From Acidicapsa ligni (GTDB taxonomy: Bacteria > Acidobacteriota > Terriglobia > Terriglobales > Acidobacteriaceae), in contig NZ_JAGSYG010000009.1 of assembly GCF_025685655.1 (NCBI RefSeq), positions 1 through 64,000 on the forward strand: a stretch of DNA of 64,000 nt. The letters run 5' to 3'. Position numbers and translations under genes: made by a program. Shown here piece by piece: positions 43,077 to 54,100 of this stretch; positions within the stretch are counted from its first letter, which is position 1, and every line of letters starts with the position of its first letter. The notes beneath the pieces are model-generated. The model did no database searches and was not told the DNA's origin. It worked only from the letters and a program-made list of their open reading frames with translations.

Positions 43077-44006
43077 TCAGTCTTGCGCTTGATGGAGGCC
43101 TGAACTGGCGAAGACTCTGAATTGTAGGCACCGTTGAAGCCCTCCAGGATCGAAGAAAAGCGGATACACGCAGAGCATGTCCCACTGGAACATCGGAATG
43201 TTTAATGCGTATTCCAGTGAGAGGTGGAAGAGCAGGCCCGCTATGAGCAACGGTGTGCGAAACGGCTTGAACCAGACGAGGAGAGGAAATACAAGCTCGA
43301 AGCACAATGCAAGCCATGTGCCTAGATGCAAAGCCCACGATTGGAGGATGAAGGCCGGCAGGGGAAATCGTGCTATCTCCCGAAGGTGCACGACGTAGAA
43401 CAGGGCCGTTCCGTTGCGCCATGCCGCTCCCTTCAGCTTCCAACAGAAGCCGGCGAGGTACACAATCGCCAGTTGAAACTGGATTAGGCGTTGTGCCCAG
43501 GGAGGGTAAAGCCGTCCTTTCGCGCCGGGCCCGGATGCGTGGCGTCGCCGCAGTACGCTGTCCAGTGACAGCGCCGCTCCGGCTGGAGCGAAGACCAAAA
43601 AGAATGCCACGGCCCGCAGCAGCGTGTCACCACCATGCAGGATCAGTGGGTTTCTTTGGTTTAGAGAGTTGAGACCGAGATATACGATTACCGTGCTTAG
43701 CCGTGTTGCGAGGCCGAGCGTTAATGCAATAGAGGCGGCGAGAAGGAGCCAGTAAAGTCCGACCACCCAGCGATCGTCGCGGGGGATCAATGGAAAGAGG
43801 TCGAGGCGGAAGCCCGATTCTGCCTTGCCAATCGTCTCCATGCTAACCCAGCCTTCGACGCCAAACCAAGCGAGCCAATCGCGATGAAGAAACAGGAGTG
43901 TGGCTCCGACACAAAAGCCGAAGAGTATTCGGAAGAGGCCCAGAGGGTATGGTGAGATTGGCTTGAAAAAGAAGTCGGCGAGTATGGAGGGGCTGCGTTT
44001 GTTCAT
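43077..44006 (-). CDS. HTTM-domain membrane protein
   Basis: A 309-residue integral membrane protein of the HTTM family (related to vitamin K-dependent gamma-carboxylase), with about seven hydrophobic segments; PLGLFRILFGFCVGATLLFLHRD, STVIVYLGLNSLNQRNPLILHGGDTLLR and WDMLCVYPLFFDP are typical. Bacterial members are linked with DCC-type or fatty-acid-modifying partners; function unknown. The gene overlaps its upstream neighbour by ATGA (44003-44006), so the two are a translational pair. Confidence 0.85.
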   Translation of the reverse strand: MNKRSPSILADFFFKPISPYPLGLFRILFGFCVGATLLFLHRDWLAWFGVEGWVSMETIGKAESGFRLDLFPLIPRDDRWVVGLYWLLLAASIALTLGLATRLSTVIVYLGLNSLNQRNPLILHGGDTLLRAVAFFLVFAPAGAALSLDSVLRRRHASGPGAKGRLYPPWAQRLIQFQLAIVYLAGFCWKLKGAAWRNGTALFYVVHLREIARFPLPAFILQSWALHLGTWLALCFELVFPLLVWFKPFRTPLLIAGLLFHLSLEYALNIPMFQWDMLCVYPLFFDPGGLQRCLQFRVFASSGLHQAQD

Positions 44007-44599
44007 CGCTGGTCCTCCGGCTCGAGGCTCTGTTGGGAAACAATGGTCGGCTTAGCGCCGGCTTCGTTCCCAACTAGACCTTTGGCAGGATCAATCGGCG
44101 AATCAAACCTAACGAGAATCACCCGGTCAGGCGGATCGGATGGGCTCATGGACACACGCCGCGCCGCTTCCTTCTCTATGTCCGGCCAAAGGCCCGAACA
44201 GTCCTTGCACAGAACACTCTCTACAAATTTGCGGTAACGCTCTTGGCTGTACCGCTGCCAAAGAGATAGGTCTTCCATCCTCGGGAACGAGTAGACCTCC
44301 ATGTTTCCGCTTCGGGCAAACACGATCGCCTTGAGAAACTCTTCCTCTGATTTGGGATTTGGGGCAAAGGTATCGTACATCTCGTTCAGACCCACGCACC
44401 GGGTGTAAGGGGAGAGGAAAGCCAGCAAGTACGCAGGAACGACACCGAGCGGGAGTGCGAAGGCCAGAATAGCGACCAGGTGGAAAGCCACAAATAGGGT
44501 TGTAACGACTCGGACAATACGACGGGAATCGCTGCTCGCCCCGTTTCGGGAATCATTGGGCTTTGGTGTGTGACTCTTTTGCGATCTCGCCAGCTTCAT
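44003..44599 (-). CDS. membrane-anchored partner of the HTTM protein
   Basis: A 198-residue protein with one N-terminal hydrophobic segment (VVTTLFVAFHLVAILAFAL) and a C-terminal extracytoplasmic domain containing a CxxC pair (LCKDCSGLWPDIEK). The order partner-HTTM with ATGA overlap suggests a two-component membrane system. The ATG at 44599 is used; an in-frame ATG seven codons earlier is an alternative. No named family. Confidence 0.75.
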   Translation of the reverse strand: MKLARSQKSHTPKPNDSRNGASSDSRRIVRVVTTLFVAFHLVAILAFALPLGVVPAYLLAFLSPYTRCVGLNEMYDTFAPNPKSEEEFLKAIVFARSGNMEVYSFPRMEDLSLWQRYSQERYRKFVESVLCKDCSGLWPDIEKEAARRVSMSPSDPPDRVILVRFDSPIDPAKGLVGNEAGAKPTIVSQQSLEPEDQR

Positions 44600-45042
44600 A
44601 TCTCTCGTCGTCCTTCGCATTGTGGTGAACCGGATAGCTGCGAAGGCACAGACGAATGGCCGGCGTTCCGATGGAGTCCCGTGCTTGCAGGCGCCACGGA
44701 GCTGTTTGGCTAGGGTTGGACGAAAAAACTGCTATTCCGGCGGCCATCGATTCTTCAACCAATAGAGACTTTAGGTCGCTGATCATTTGTTGTTCCCACC
44801 GCACGGGTATAACGTACCATCCGGATGGAGGCCGCACCATTATGTCTTCCTATACCTACCCGCCCGCGGCACTGGTTCGGCGGACGGCGAGTGCGGATCC
44901 GGAGGCGCAACAATTTACTTGGCCGTAACGTTAGTGTTCTTCCGGCATGATTGTCTTGGGACGCACAACTGGTTGGGTTGAATCGAAAGGATGCATTCCC
45001 AGCCGGGACGATAACCGATCCGGTATGGCCTCTACGAGCTGG
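44600..45042 (+). other. about 440-bp stretch without a supported gene
   Basis: Short ORFs on both strands show no motif, signal peptide or ribosome-binding support. The stretch lies between the HTTM pair and the Rrf2 gene, both transcribed leftward, so it may carry the promoter of the HTTM pair. Confidence 0.4.
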
Positions 45043-45519
45043 TCATCGGTGCGCCTGAGTGTGTGACGGAGTTGCAGTATCCCCCGCAAGCGTTCGGAGA
45101 TCGTGGAGGGCCTGAAGCAATGTAGACTTCCCCAGCATCGATAGGACCGCTTCTTCCGCATCGTCGACGAGCTTCTCGAAATAGCCTTGGACGTTCGCAC
45201 TGACCAGGCAGCGGTGTGGGATGCCCGTGCGGGCGGCCCAAATCTTCTTGTCCGCCACGATCGAACGGTATATCTCTGCCAGCGTGATCTTCGCCGCAGG
45301 GCGAGCCAGACGAACACCACCGGCCTTTCCCATGGAGGACGAAACCAGTTTGTCCCTTACAAGCGGGACAAGTAGCTTCCGCACGAAGCTTGCGTTCGCT
45401 CCCAGACTTTCGGCGATTTGAGACGAGCTGAGATGGGAGACGGACTCTTCTTGCGCCAGCGCGAGACTGAGCATGAGTTGAAGCGCGGTGGGGAAACGAA
45501 CGTCGATCATGTCGGCCAC
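45043..45519 (-). CDS. Rrf2-family transcriptional regulator
   Basis: A 158-residue Rrf2 protein: FPTALQLMLSLALAQ, SSSQIAESLGANASFVRKLLVPLVRDKLVSSSMGKAGGVRLAR, the winged HTH of the family, then a helical C-terminus. The three-cysteine iron-sulfur motif of IscR/NsrR is not present (only one Cys, in HRCLVSANV), so it probably senses by another route. The start is GTG 45519 or ATG 45510. It is divergent from the SnoaL gene at 45636, a common regulator-target arrangement. Confidence 0.88.
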   Translation of the reverse strand: MADMIDVRFPTALQLMLSLALAQEESVSHLSSSQIAESLGANASFVRKLLVPLVRDKLVSSSMGKAGGVRLARPAAKITLAEIYRSIVADKKIWAARTGIPHRCLVSANVQGYFEKLVDDAEEAVLSMLGKSTLLQALHDLRTLAGDTATPSHTQAHR

Positions 45520-45635
45520 ATGTCCTTTCGCCTTGGGACTCCGATCTAAGTGTATCGGTCATAGTTGCACTGAAATGGCTCAATATGCTCCAATCATGGA
45601 TACAGTTAAAGAAATTCTGCATGATCGGAGTAGGA

Positions 45636-46118
45636 ATGAGCGACGAGCGAACAATTCAGCAGGTACTTGCAAAATATGTGAGAGGCGCGGATCGTCGGGA
45701 CGGGGCGGCTGTTGCCGAACTGTTTACCGACGACGGAAAGGTAGAGATCTTCTATAGCAACTCCGGCAATCCCGAGCCCATGGGGGAGATTGTTGGGCCA
45801 GGGCCGATTGCGACCGCAGTATCGCAGATGATGCGGCCCCATCCACCTGGGGGCTGGAGTCATCACACTACCCACGATCCAATCATTGAGGTCATTGGAG
45901 ATCGGGCCACTCTTGACGCCCAGTTCATCGTCTTCAGCGTTCAAGCCAAAGAAAAGCCGGAGGGCGGTTGGCCTGCAGACGCGCTCGGAGTTCAGGGCAG
46001 CGTGACGCCGATCGAATCGGGTTACTATCGTCCGATCCTGCATCGCGTCGGAGGCGGCTGGAAGATCCAGACTCTCCGGATTGTGATGGATATGCCGATA
46101 GCATTTCCCCGTCATTGA
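45636..46118 (+). CDS. SnoaL-like (NTF2-fold) protein
   Basis: A 160-residue SnoaL-like protein: QQVLAKYVRGADRRDGAAVAELFTDDGKVEI, MRPHPPGGWSHHTTHDPIIEV and the closing RVGGGWKIQTLRIVMDM strand. No signal peptide; CGGAGTAGGA supports the ATG at 45636. The fold is used by ketosteroid isomerase-like and dehydratase-like enzymes; the HHTTHD run offers possible catalytic histidines. Regulation by the divergent Rrf2 is likely. Confidence 0.85.
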   Translation: MSDERTIQQVLAKYVRGADRRDGAAVAELFTDDGKVEIFYSNSGNPEPMGEIVGPGPIATAVSQMMRPHPPGGWSHHTTHDPIIEVIGDRATLDAQFIVFSVQAKEKPEGGWPADALGVQGSVTPIESGYYRPILHRVGGGWKIQTLRIVMDMPIAFPRH

Positions 46119-46246
46119 AGGGTAATTGTCCGCCTTTTATCGCAAATAGATTGGGCTGGATTCCGCTGCGCTGGCGACATGTACGTACCGTGGCCATGAG
46201 CATACGTCACCTATGATCCATACAATCCTCGAGGGGTGAAAGGGCA

Positions 46247-46654
46247 TTGATCCCTCTCGATTTGAAGGAGAACGTTATTCTCGATCACATCATTCTTACG
46301 GTCAGCAATGTCGAACGCTCGCTGGAGTTCTATGAAGCGGCTTTGAAACCTCTGAAGATCAAATTCTTCCTACCCTACAAGGGCGAACACGGTCATCCTG
46401 ATCTCTGGGGATTCGGCGATGGAAAGCGAGCATTCTTCTGGCTGAAGCAGGGAAAGCCCGATCCTGCTTCGATTCACTGGGGCTTCATGGCCGAGAGCAA
46501 CGAAAAGGTCGATGAGTTTTACGAGGCTGCAATGTCCGCCGGCGCGAAAGACAATATCTCACCGCGGGCTCGAACCGAATACTATTCCGGTTACTACGCC
46601 GCTGATGTGTTTGATCCGGATGGATACTCGTTTGAAGTCGTCCATAAAAGCTAA
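46247..46654 (+). CDS. VOC-family (glyoxalase-like) protein
   Basis: A 135-residue single VOC domain: LDHIILTVSNVERSLEFYEAAL at the start and AADVFDPDGYSFEVVHKS at the end, with metal-binding His near residue 14 and Glu near the C-terminus. The likely start is TTG at 46247, after GAGGGGTGAAAGGG. Such proteins are lactoylglutathione lyase/dioxygenase-like; substrate unknown. Confidence 0.85.
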   Translation: MIPLDLKENVILDHIILTVSNVERSLEFYEAALKPLKIKFFLPYKGEHGHPDLWGFGDGKRAFFWLKQGKPDPASIHWGFMAESNEKVDEFYEAAMSAGAKDNISPRARTEYYSGYYAADVFDPDGYSFEVVHKS

Positions 46655-46877
46655 GCATGAAGCCTGACGGCTTTGGTTTCGAGCCGCAATGCCCGGCTCG
46701 CGAAGACGTGTAAGTGTGGCTTTCCTGCTTGGCACGCGCCGACGCCTTCGGCTTCGGGCCACGTGGCGCACCCGTGGGCATAGTCGTTTGATATGTGACT
46801 TAGACCACGAGTGCGCTCCATCGCGCGAAATCACGATGTTCGCTAAGGTAAGAACCGCGGGCGTCAGCGTACGCCTC

Positions 46878-49565
46878 CTATTCAACTGGAGAGGTAAGCG
46901 TGAGATCGCGTGATGAGGCACCAACGAGGACTCGACGAGGACCTCCGAGAACCCAGGTGTGCTCATTCTCAGACCAGTATTGAAGGCTGCGCTTTCCTAT
47001 GTTCAGGGTTATTGTTTTGTTTTCTCCGGGTTTGAGGTTGATCCGCTCGAACGCTGCTAATGTTTTCTGAGCAAATTGGATCCCGGTGGGTCGATCCTTT
47101 GGAGCTTCGAGGTAGACCTGCGGGATCTCATCCCCGTCGACTTTGCCGACATTCTTTACCTGAAACTCCACATCTAGGCCCCCATCACCGGCCGGTCGGA
47201 CAACCAGGTTCGAGTAAGCGAACTGTGTGTAAGAAAGCCCAAAGCCGAATGGAAACAAAGGGGCAATGTTCTGGCTATCGAACCAACGGTAGCCGACGTT
47301 GACGCCTTCCGAATAGGTGGTTTTACCGTTCACGCCTTTTGAGGAACGCTCTGGATGTGCTGGGTCCGTTGCTGGGTAGTCCTCGAGACGCTTGGCCCAC
47401 GTAAATGGTAGTCTGCCAGCGGGATCCACCTCTCCGAGCAGGACATTCGCCGTTGCCCACCCACCCTCGTCCCCTGGCCACCACATCTGGAGGACGGCTT
47501 TTACCTTATTGAGCCAAGGCAATACCACCGGTTGGGAGACATTCAGTACGACAATCGTGTTTGGATTGACGGCGGCTATCTCATCTATTAGTTTGTCTTG
47601 TTCTCCCGGAAGACCAAAGTCAGGCTTGCCTTTTGTCCAAAGAAACACAATGGCTGTGTGGGCATGTCTTGCTGCCTCGATGGCGCGCTGATGATCGCTG
47701 ATCCGTTGGTCTGGAGTCATCCAACTGAGCCGTACCTGTTCGGGATTATTGGATGTATCCGGGGTGACTTCAACGGATATGGAATGCCTACCCTTGGTGA
47801 GTTCGATAGAGCGTCGCACGTTGTCCAATCCATCGACTGTGGGAAGGCCGTTGTCCTGGGTTGCGTGCTGCACGTCCCCATGCACTGTCCCCTTGAGGGC
47901 GCCGGTCCGTCCGAGTTCCTTGCCGTCAATAATCATGACACCGCGGGCACCCAACACCTGCAAGTACATCCAGTAGCTGCCGCTCTTAGGGACGGTGAGT
48001 GTTCCTGACCATTTGAACGAACTGTTCGCTGGCAGCGATCTCTGATTGGAATTGGTGAAGTTGATTTCAGGATCGACAGAAGTATGTCCGCTCTCACTCG
48101 TGCGCAGGAGACCCGGGCGGCCATCATGAGAAAGCGTCTCTTTCTGAATTGGGGAACCCGTCATGTCATCGTCGACTGCGAACGCGATGTGGGCTCCGGG
48201 AGCCGTCCTTCGTAGCGCATCGAGAGGACTGACCTGTCGCTCAGTCAGCCCTGGAGAGCGCTCTCCGAAGGTGCCGATTGCCGCCACCTGGCCGGCGGTC
48301 GGACCGATCAAAACTAGCGAGTCCAGATCGTCCTGCCGCAATGGAAGCGCGCCATCGTTCTTGAGGAGCACAGCAGCGTGCTCGGCTGTTCTCCGAATGA
48401 CCTCGGCATTGGCCTCAACATCTTGAGGGGTAATCGAATGCTTTTGCTTCCCGTCGAGGTAGCCGAACCTGTCGATCTCGTAGAGAACACGACGAACTGC
48501 CGCAGTGACCGTCGCTTCGCTCACTGTCCGATCCTTCAGAACATCTTGCATTCTTCGCGGATCAGTATCCGTTGGAAATGCGCTCATATCCAGGGAGCCA
48601 TTGTCCGGCTCCTCCGGAAGGCGGCCACCGAGTATTCCAGCAAGCTGCTCCCCGGTCACTTTCGACCGTGGCCCGGTAGGAAGTGGCAAGGTCTGAAAGT
48701 ACGTCCGCATCACAAGCGCCATGGGGCTGTCCGGCTGCATGACGCCAGGCATCTCCATATCCAACCCATGATTGATGAAATCCACGTTGTGGACCCCACC
48801 CCAATCGGACGTGACAAAACCTTTGAACCCCATCTCCACCTTGAGCAGTGATTTCAACGTATCCGAATTACCGCAGGCAAATGGGCCATTGATGTGGTTG
48901 TAGGAGCACATGACTGAAGACACTCCAGCCTTGATCGCGGCCTCGAAGGGAGCGGCATATACCTCGTGGAGAGTCTGTGCATCGATAAACGTGTTGTACG
49001 ACTCGCTATCGTAACCAATGAAATGCTTGGCCTGCGCCATGACATCTTGAGCCTGCGTGCCGCGGATCTGAGCCGCTCCCATGACACTCGTTAGAAACGG
49101 ATCTTCGCCAAAAGTGTTGTAGCCGCGGCTGAATGTGATATCTCGATCGATATTGATGAACGGCTGGAGAACGACATCGATTCCAAGAGAACGCGCTTCG
49201 CGACCAATGACCGCCCCATTGTCCTCGGCGTCCTTGACGCTGAAGGTCGCTGCCACTCCCATCGTGGCCGTCTCGGCTTGGGAAGGAATTCGTGTCAAAA
49301 TGCCCGGCGGTCCGTCTGCCATGCGTAGAGAGGGAATGTGCAGTCTCGGAACTCCGGGTACAAATCCCGCCTGTCCCTGATAGGTCGAACTGTCCTCGAT
49401 TCCCCCACGTATGAGGTTCATCTTCTCTTCGAGCGTCATTTGACCCAGAAGTTGATCGATTCGTGCCTCGTTTGCGATCTCCGGTAGAACTGTCTGTGAA
49501 AAGCCAAGACGGCACGCGCTCTCGCATAACGCAACTAGAAGGATTAGCTTATTTACTCTCTTCAT
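46878..49565 (-). CDS. Glycoside hydrolase family 3 beta-glucosidase with PA14 insertion
   Basis: An 895-residue exported enzyme (signal peptide KLILLVALCESACRLGFS). N-terminal GH3 barrel: GQMTLEEKMNLIRGG, ADGPPGILTR, RGYNTFGEDPFL, AKHFIGYDSE, with the catalytic nucleophile Asp in VTSDWGGVHN. The C-terminal alpha/beta sandwich holds a PA14 domain (near residues 480-640, PKSGSYWMYLQVLGARGVMI, HSISVEVTPDTSNNPEQVRL) and a terminal fibronectin III-like domain. It should release terminal beta-glucose or xylose from plant polysaccharides. Confidence 0.92.
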   Translation of the reverse strand: MKRVNKLILLVALCESACRLGFSQTVLPEIANEARIDQLLGQMTLEEKMNLIRGGIEDSSTYQGQAGFVPGVPRLHIPSLRMADGPPGILTRIPSQAETATMGVAATFSVKDAEDNGAVIGREARSLGIDVVLQPFINIDRDITFSRGYNTFGEDPFLTSVMGAAQIRGTQAQDVMAQAKHFIGYDSESYNTFIDAQTLHEVYAAPFEAAIKAGVSSVMCSYNHINGPFACGNSDTLKSLLKVEMGFKGFVTSDWGGVHNVDFINHGLDMEMPGVMQPDSPMALVMRTYFQTLPLPTGPRSKVTGEQLAGILGGRLPEEPDNGSLDMSAFPTDTDPRRMQDVLKDRTVSEATVTAAVRRVLYEIDRFGYLDGKQKHSITPQDVEANAEVIRRTAEHAAVLLKNDGALPLRQDDLDSLVLIGPTAGQVAAIGTFGERSPGLTERQVSPLDALRRTAPGAHIAFAVDDDMTGSPIQKETLSHDGRPGLLRTSESGHTSVDPEINFTNSNQRSLPANSSFKWSGTLTVPKSGSYWMYLQVLGARGVMIIDGKELGRTGALKGTVHGDVQHATQDNGLPTVDGLDNVRRSIELTKGRHSISVEVTPDTSNNPEQVRLSWMTPDQRISDHQRAIEAARHAHTAIVFLWTKGKPDFGLPGEQDKLIDEIAAVNPNTIVVLNVSQPVVLPWLNKVKAVLQMWWPGDEGGWATANVLLGEVDPAGRLPFTWAKRLEDYPATDPAHPERSSKGVNGKTTYSEGVNVGYRWFDSQNIAPLFPFGFGLSYTQFAYSNLVVRPAGDGGLDVEFQVKNVGKVDGDEIPQVYLEAPKDRPTGIQFAQKTLAAFERINLKPGENKTITLNIGKRSLQYWSENEHTWVLGGPRRVLVGASSRDLTLTSPVE

Positions 49566-49731
49566 GATCGTTCTTCCTTTCGTCGACTGGTCCCTTTAGC
49601 AGCGCTTCCACAGGAGGACAGTCCGGGTAATCACTGGATGGATCGTGGGCTTAGAAGTGCCGCTCTATGTCTTGATCCTCATCTTGCGATTCGGATCGCT
49701 TGCGTTGAGAAACTCAAGAGCATCGTTGTAT

Positions 49732-51159
49732 TCACCTCCAGCCGCCTCCCAGCGCACCGTAGAGGTTCACAAGGGTGAGCGCCTCAATTTGCTGGATCGT
49801 TGTCAGGTTAAGTTGAGCTGAGAAGAGGTTTGAGTCGGTCGTAAGCACCTCAAGATAGCTTGTCGCGCCGCTTGCGTAACGTGCTCTCGCGAGCCGCGTG
49901 GCATCCTCAGCTGCAGCTACGAGCAATTCCTGTTGCTCCCTGGCGTCGCGTTGTTTACGAGCCGCTATCAGCGCATTGGAAACATCACGGAAGGCTGTGT
50001 AGATGGTTTTGAGGTAGTTCGCGACCATCTCATCTTTCTGCCTCTGGGAGAGAGTCAATTGGCCGCGAAGTCTGCCACCCTCAAACAGAGGCTGCGTTAG
50101 CGAACCAATTCCGTAAATGGTCCGGGCTGATGGATTGAAAAGGGACGAGAGCGTGTCTCCTCCGACTCCCCCGGATGCACTGATAGACACCTGAGGGAAA
50201 AACTGAGCCTTGGCTACTCCGACCTGGGCATTCGCCGCACGCAATTTGGCTTCTGCTTGCTGGATGTCGGGTCTTCGCTCAAGCAACTCAGAAGGTACGC
50301 CCGTCGGAAGCTTTTCAGGGGGTGGGCTCAAAGCATGAGGGGCAGTGTGGAGAACAACGCCCGGTTCCTGCGCAAGCAGGAGCCGCATTGCATTCTCATT
50401 TTGTTGTATCTGTTGCTCGATTTCTGGAATCTGCGTCGTGGCTGTATAAAGCAGTTGTTCGGCCTGACGTACATCTGAGAGTGGTGCATCGCCAGCTTCT
50501 TCCAGCCTGCGGGTCAGATCAGCGGAATTTCGACGCGCTTCCACTGTCCTTCGGGTGATCTCTAATTGGCGATCAAGGGCTCGCAGCTGGATATAAGTCG
50601 TCGCCACCTGCTGCACGAGGCTCACTCTCACTGCGCGTTGAGCCCAGACCTGAGCCATCATTTGTTCTCGTGCTGCTTCGGTTTGCCTTCTATAGAGTCC
50701 CCAAAAGTCAGGCGTCCAACTCGTCGAAAGGCTCAAACTACCGTCGGCCAGAGGACTCTCCACGATGTTGTTCAGTGAGTTCCCCAAGTTGGCTCCGAGA
50801 CCAGTTCCTCCGACCGTAATCTGAGGAAATGCCTGGGAGCGTGTGATCTGGACCTGTGCCCGCGCCTCGAGCACGCGCTCCGCGGCGATCCGAAGGTCGA
50901 AATTATTCGCCAATGCAGCCCGAATCACATCTTGTAGCTCTGGCTCGCGGAAGATGTCTGACCATTGCTGGTCTCCCAATGAATCTTTTGTGTCGTTGGA
51001 TGTCTGCGCATTATCGACGGCCCGGAAGGCCGGCGGCGGTTGGATCTGCGGTCTTACGTATTTTGGACCGACGGTGCAGCCGGTCGCCCCAAGGAGTACC
51101 AACAGTGAAGCCTTCGCAAGCCGATCCCGCGTTGCAATGATCCTTCCTGTCGCGGTCAA
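49732..51159 (-). CDS. RND efflux outer-membrane lipoprotein (NodT/OprM family)
   Basis: A 475-residue TolC-like lipoprotein. The N-terminus ends in a lipobox (LLGATGC, Cys near residue 28) followed by TVGPKYVRP. The two repeats of the OEP family are seen in DLRIAAERVLEARAQ and AEAKLRAANAQVGVAKAQFFPQVS, with FEGGRLRGQLTLSQ and SYLEVLTTDSNLFSAQLNLT near the end. It forms the outer-membrane duct of the RND pump encoded upstream. The start is TTG at 51159, overlapping the permease stop by 4 bp. Confidence 0.93.
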   Translation of the reverse strand: MTATGRIIATRDRLAKASLLVLLGATGCTVGPKYVRPQIQPPPAFRAVDNAQTSNDTKDSLGDQQWSDIFREPELQDVIRAALANNFDLRIAAERVLEARAQVQITRSQAFPQITVGGTGLGANLGNSLNNIVESPLADGSLSLSTSWTPDFWGLYRRQTEAAREQMMAQVWAQRAVRVSLVQQVATTYIQLRALDRQLEITRRTVEARRNSADLTRRLEEAGDAPLSDVRQAEQLLYTATTQIPEIEQQIQQNENAMRLLLAQEPGVVLHTAPHALSPPPEKLPTGVPSELLERRPDIQQAEAKLRAANAQVGVAKAQFFPQVSISASGGVGGDTLSSLFNPSARTIYGIGSLTQPLFEGGRLRGQLTLSQRQKDEMVANYLKTIYTAFRDVSNALIAARKQRDAREQQELLVAAAEDATRLARARYASGATSYLEVLTTDSNLFSAQLNLTTIQQIEALTLVNLYGALGGGWR

Positions 51160-54100
51160 CGCAGACCTCCCTCGAGTTGAGGCGGACGCTGCTCACCGCT
51201 GTGAAGTGGTTCTGGTGCGTGGGCAGAGTCCATGCTGATGCCTTTCCCTCCGCGTTTCAGACGATGCGAGATGTATTCGACGATCGAGAAGGTGACCGGA
51301 ATCAGAAGGATTCCAAAGAGTGTCGCCAACAACATTCCGCCGACAACGACACTGCCAAGCACTCTGCGTGCAACTGCTCCAGCACCACTGGCGAACCAAA
51401 GCGGCAGACACCCAAAGATGAATGCCAGAGCCGTCATGACAATTGGCCTAAAGCGGAGCCGGGCTGCATGGAGCGCAGCATCGTTGATAGATTGTCCGCT
51501 TTTGTAATTTTTGACTGCGAACTCGACAATCAGAATCGCATTCTTAGCGGACAGTCCGATCAGCATGATCAATCCGATCGTCGCAAAAATGTCATTCTCG
51601 AGCGAACGCGCGGCCAGGGCCAGATAAGCGCCGAGAATCGCAACCGGGGTGCTGAGCAGAACGCTGAAGGGTAGAGACCAACTCTCATACAGAGCCGCCA
51701 GAATCAGAAAGACAAAGAGTAGGGACAAGCCGAAAACAGCCCATGTTGGCACGCCTTGGGCGGCACGTTGTTCCTGAAAGCTCATTCCCTGGTAGTCGTA
51801 TCCCATGCCCCGGGGCATCGTTTCGTGAAAGACCTGTTCGAGCGCTTCACGGACCTGCCCTGAACTGTATCCGGGAGCACCTGCGATGTTGATCTGCGCC
51901 GCATTGTGCTCGTTGAAGCGCAAAACAAACTCCGGTCCTGTAGCTTGGCTCACATGTACCAGCGAAGAGAGTGGCACCTGACTTCCATTGGCACTTCGGA
52001 CATAGAACTGGTTGATGCTCTCGATCTTCGTTCGTGACTTGCCGTCAGCTTGAACAAACGTCTGCCATTGTCGGCCGAATCGATTGAAGTAGTTCACGAG
52101 GTAGCCGCCCATGAAGGTCTGCAGCGTCGCATAGATGTTGCTAAGGTCGACCTGTTGTTGCGATGCTTTTTCGCGATCGACGTCGACGTAGAGCTGGGGG
52201 ACCGCGGGGAGATAAGACGGTATAGCGCCCGCGATCTCTTTACGCTTCGAGACAGTGTCGAGGTACTTCAGCAAATTCTTCATTAGAAATGTAGGGTCGT
52301 CGGTTCCGGAGCGATCTTCAAGGATCATCGTCACTCCACCAGAGGTACCGATACCCGGAATCGCTGGAGGAGGAAAGCTGAAGGCGACCCCGTCGTTGAC
52401 AGCGCCAAGTTGCTTCTGAAGGCTGGCTTCAATCGCTTCGATCTGCTCCTGCCTTGATTTGCGAGCTTCCCAGGGTTTCAGAGACACAAAGAAGAATGCG
52501 GCATTTGTGCTCTGCGTCTGTGTCAATAGGTTGAGACCGTTCACCTGAACTACAGCACCAACGCCCGGTGTCTTCCGAAGGCTGGAAGCGAGTTGCTGGG
52601 CCGCAGCATCCGTACGCTGGAGGCTGGCGACGTCAGGAAGCTGGAGGGCGGCGTATAGATATCCCTGATCTTCCTGGGGAATGAAGCCTGCAGGAAGACG
52701 ATTTCCCAATAGGAGAGCGGCTCCCGCAATTACGGCCAGGCCGAGGAAAGCTGCAACGGATTTATGGATGAGGATTCCGCAGGTTTTTACATACTTCTCC
52801 GTTGTCCAACCGAAGAACGAGTTGAAGCGACTAAAGAAGGACGCTTGCCAGTTATGGGCTTTGCCTTTGGTGCGGGGCTTCAGGAGCAGAGCTGCGAGAG
52901 CTGGACTTAACGTGAGCGCGTTGAAGGCAGATATCGCAACAGAGATCGCGATGGTAATCGCAAACTGTTGGTACAGTCGGCCCGTGATGCCTGGTATAGC
53001 GGCCGTCGGGATGAAAACAGCGGCCAGAATTAGAGCGATTGCCACAACGGGGCCACCCACTTCCTCCATTGCCTTGATCGTCGCCTCCTGCGGAGCAAGG
53101 CCCCCTTCAATGTGATGTTCCACCGCCTCTACGACGATGATCGCGTCATCTACTACCAGCCCGATCGCAAGCACCAAGCCGAACAATGACAGGGTGTTGA
53201 TCGAGAAGCCGAGGAATGGGAAGACGATGAATGTACCTATGAGAGACACCGGTACAGCCATAAGCGGAATCAACGTAGCGCGCCAGCCTTGCAGGAAAAG
53301 GTAGACTACCAGGATCACGAGCACGAGCGCGATAATCAGCGTTTCAAGAATTTCGTGGATTCCTGCGTCCACCGCCTTCGTTGTGTCCAGCGGCACATCG
53401 TAGCGCAGTCCAGGAGGGAAGGTTGATTGGAGTTCATCAAGTCGTTGGCGTACCGCGCGAGCAACGTCCACAGCGTTCGAACCTGGTAGCTGATAGACGC
53501 CGAAAACTCCCGCCGGCGAACCGTTGAAGCGTGCCGTCATGGTGTACGACTGCGTGCCAAGCTCGATGCTGGCAACATCACTCAAATGAAGAACCGAGCC
53601 GTCGGGATTTGACCGCAGAATGATGTTCCCGAACTGTTCAGGGGTGATCAATCGACCTTGCGTGCGAACTGTGTAGGTGAGTTGCTGGCCCAGGGGTACC
53701 GGCTCGGCTCCGATTTGCCCCACCGGGTTAACGTTGTTCTGAACTCCGAGAGCGTTGATGACGTCGGTTGCAGTCACCCCAAGCTGTGCGAGCTTGTCGG
53801 GATGCACCCAGATCCGCAAGGCATACTGGCCGCCGAATATTTGAACGCGGCTAACGCCCGGCACGCGGGTCAACTCATCTTGCAGATTGATGATGGCGTA
53901 GTTCGTGAGAAAGTCTGCACCATACTGTCCTGTAGGCGACGATAGAGCGACAACCATCAGAGGAGAATTCTGAGACTTCTGCACGGTGACGCCGGCGGTG
54001 TTCACTTCTGGAGGCAATTGTGCCTGAGCCTGGGAAACCCGCAGTTGAGAAAGGACCTGATCGGTGTCTGGATTCGTCTTCACATCGAAATCAACATACA

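Noticed and set aside
44553-44928. overlapping 95- and 90-residue ORFs on opposite strands
   Set aside because: Neither has a family motif; both may be chance.
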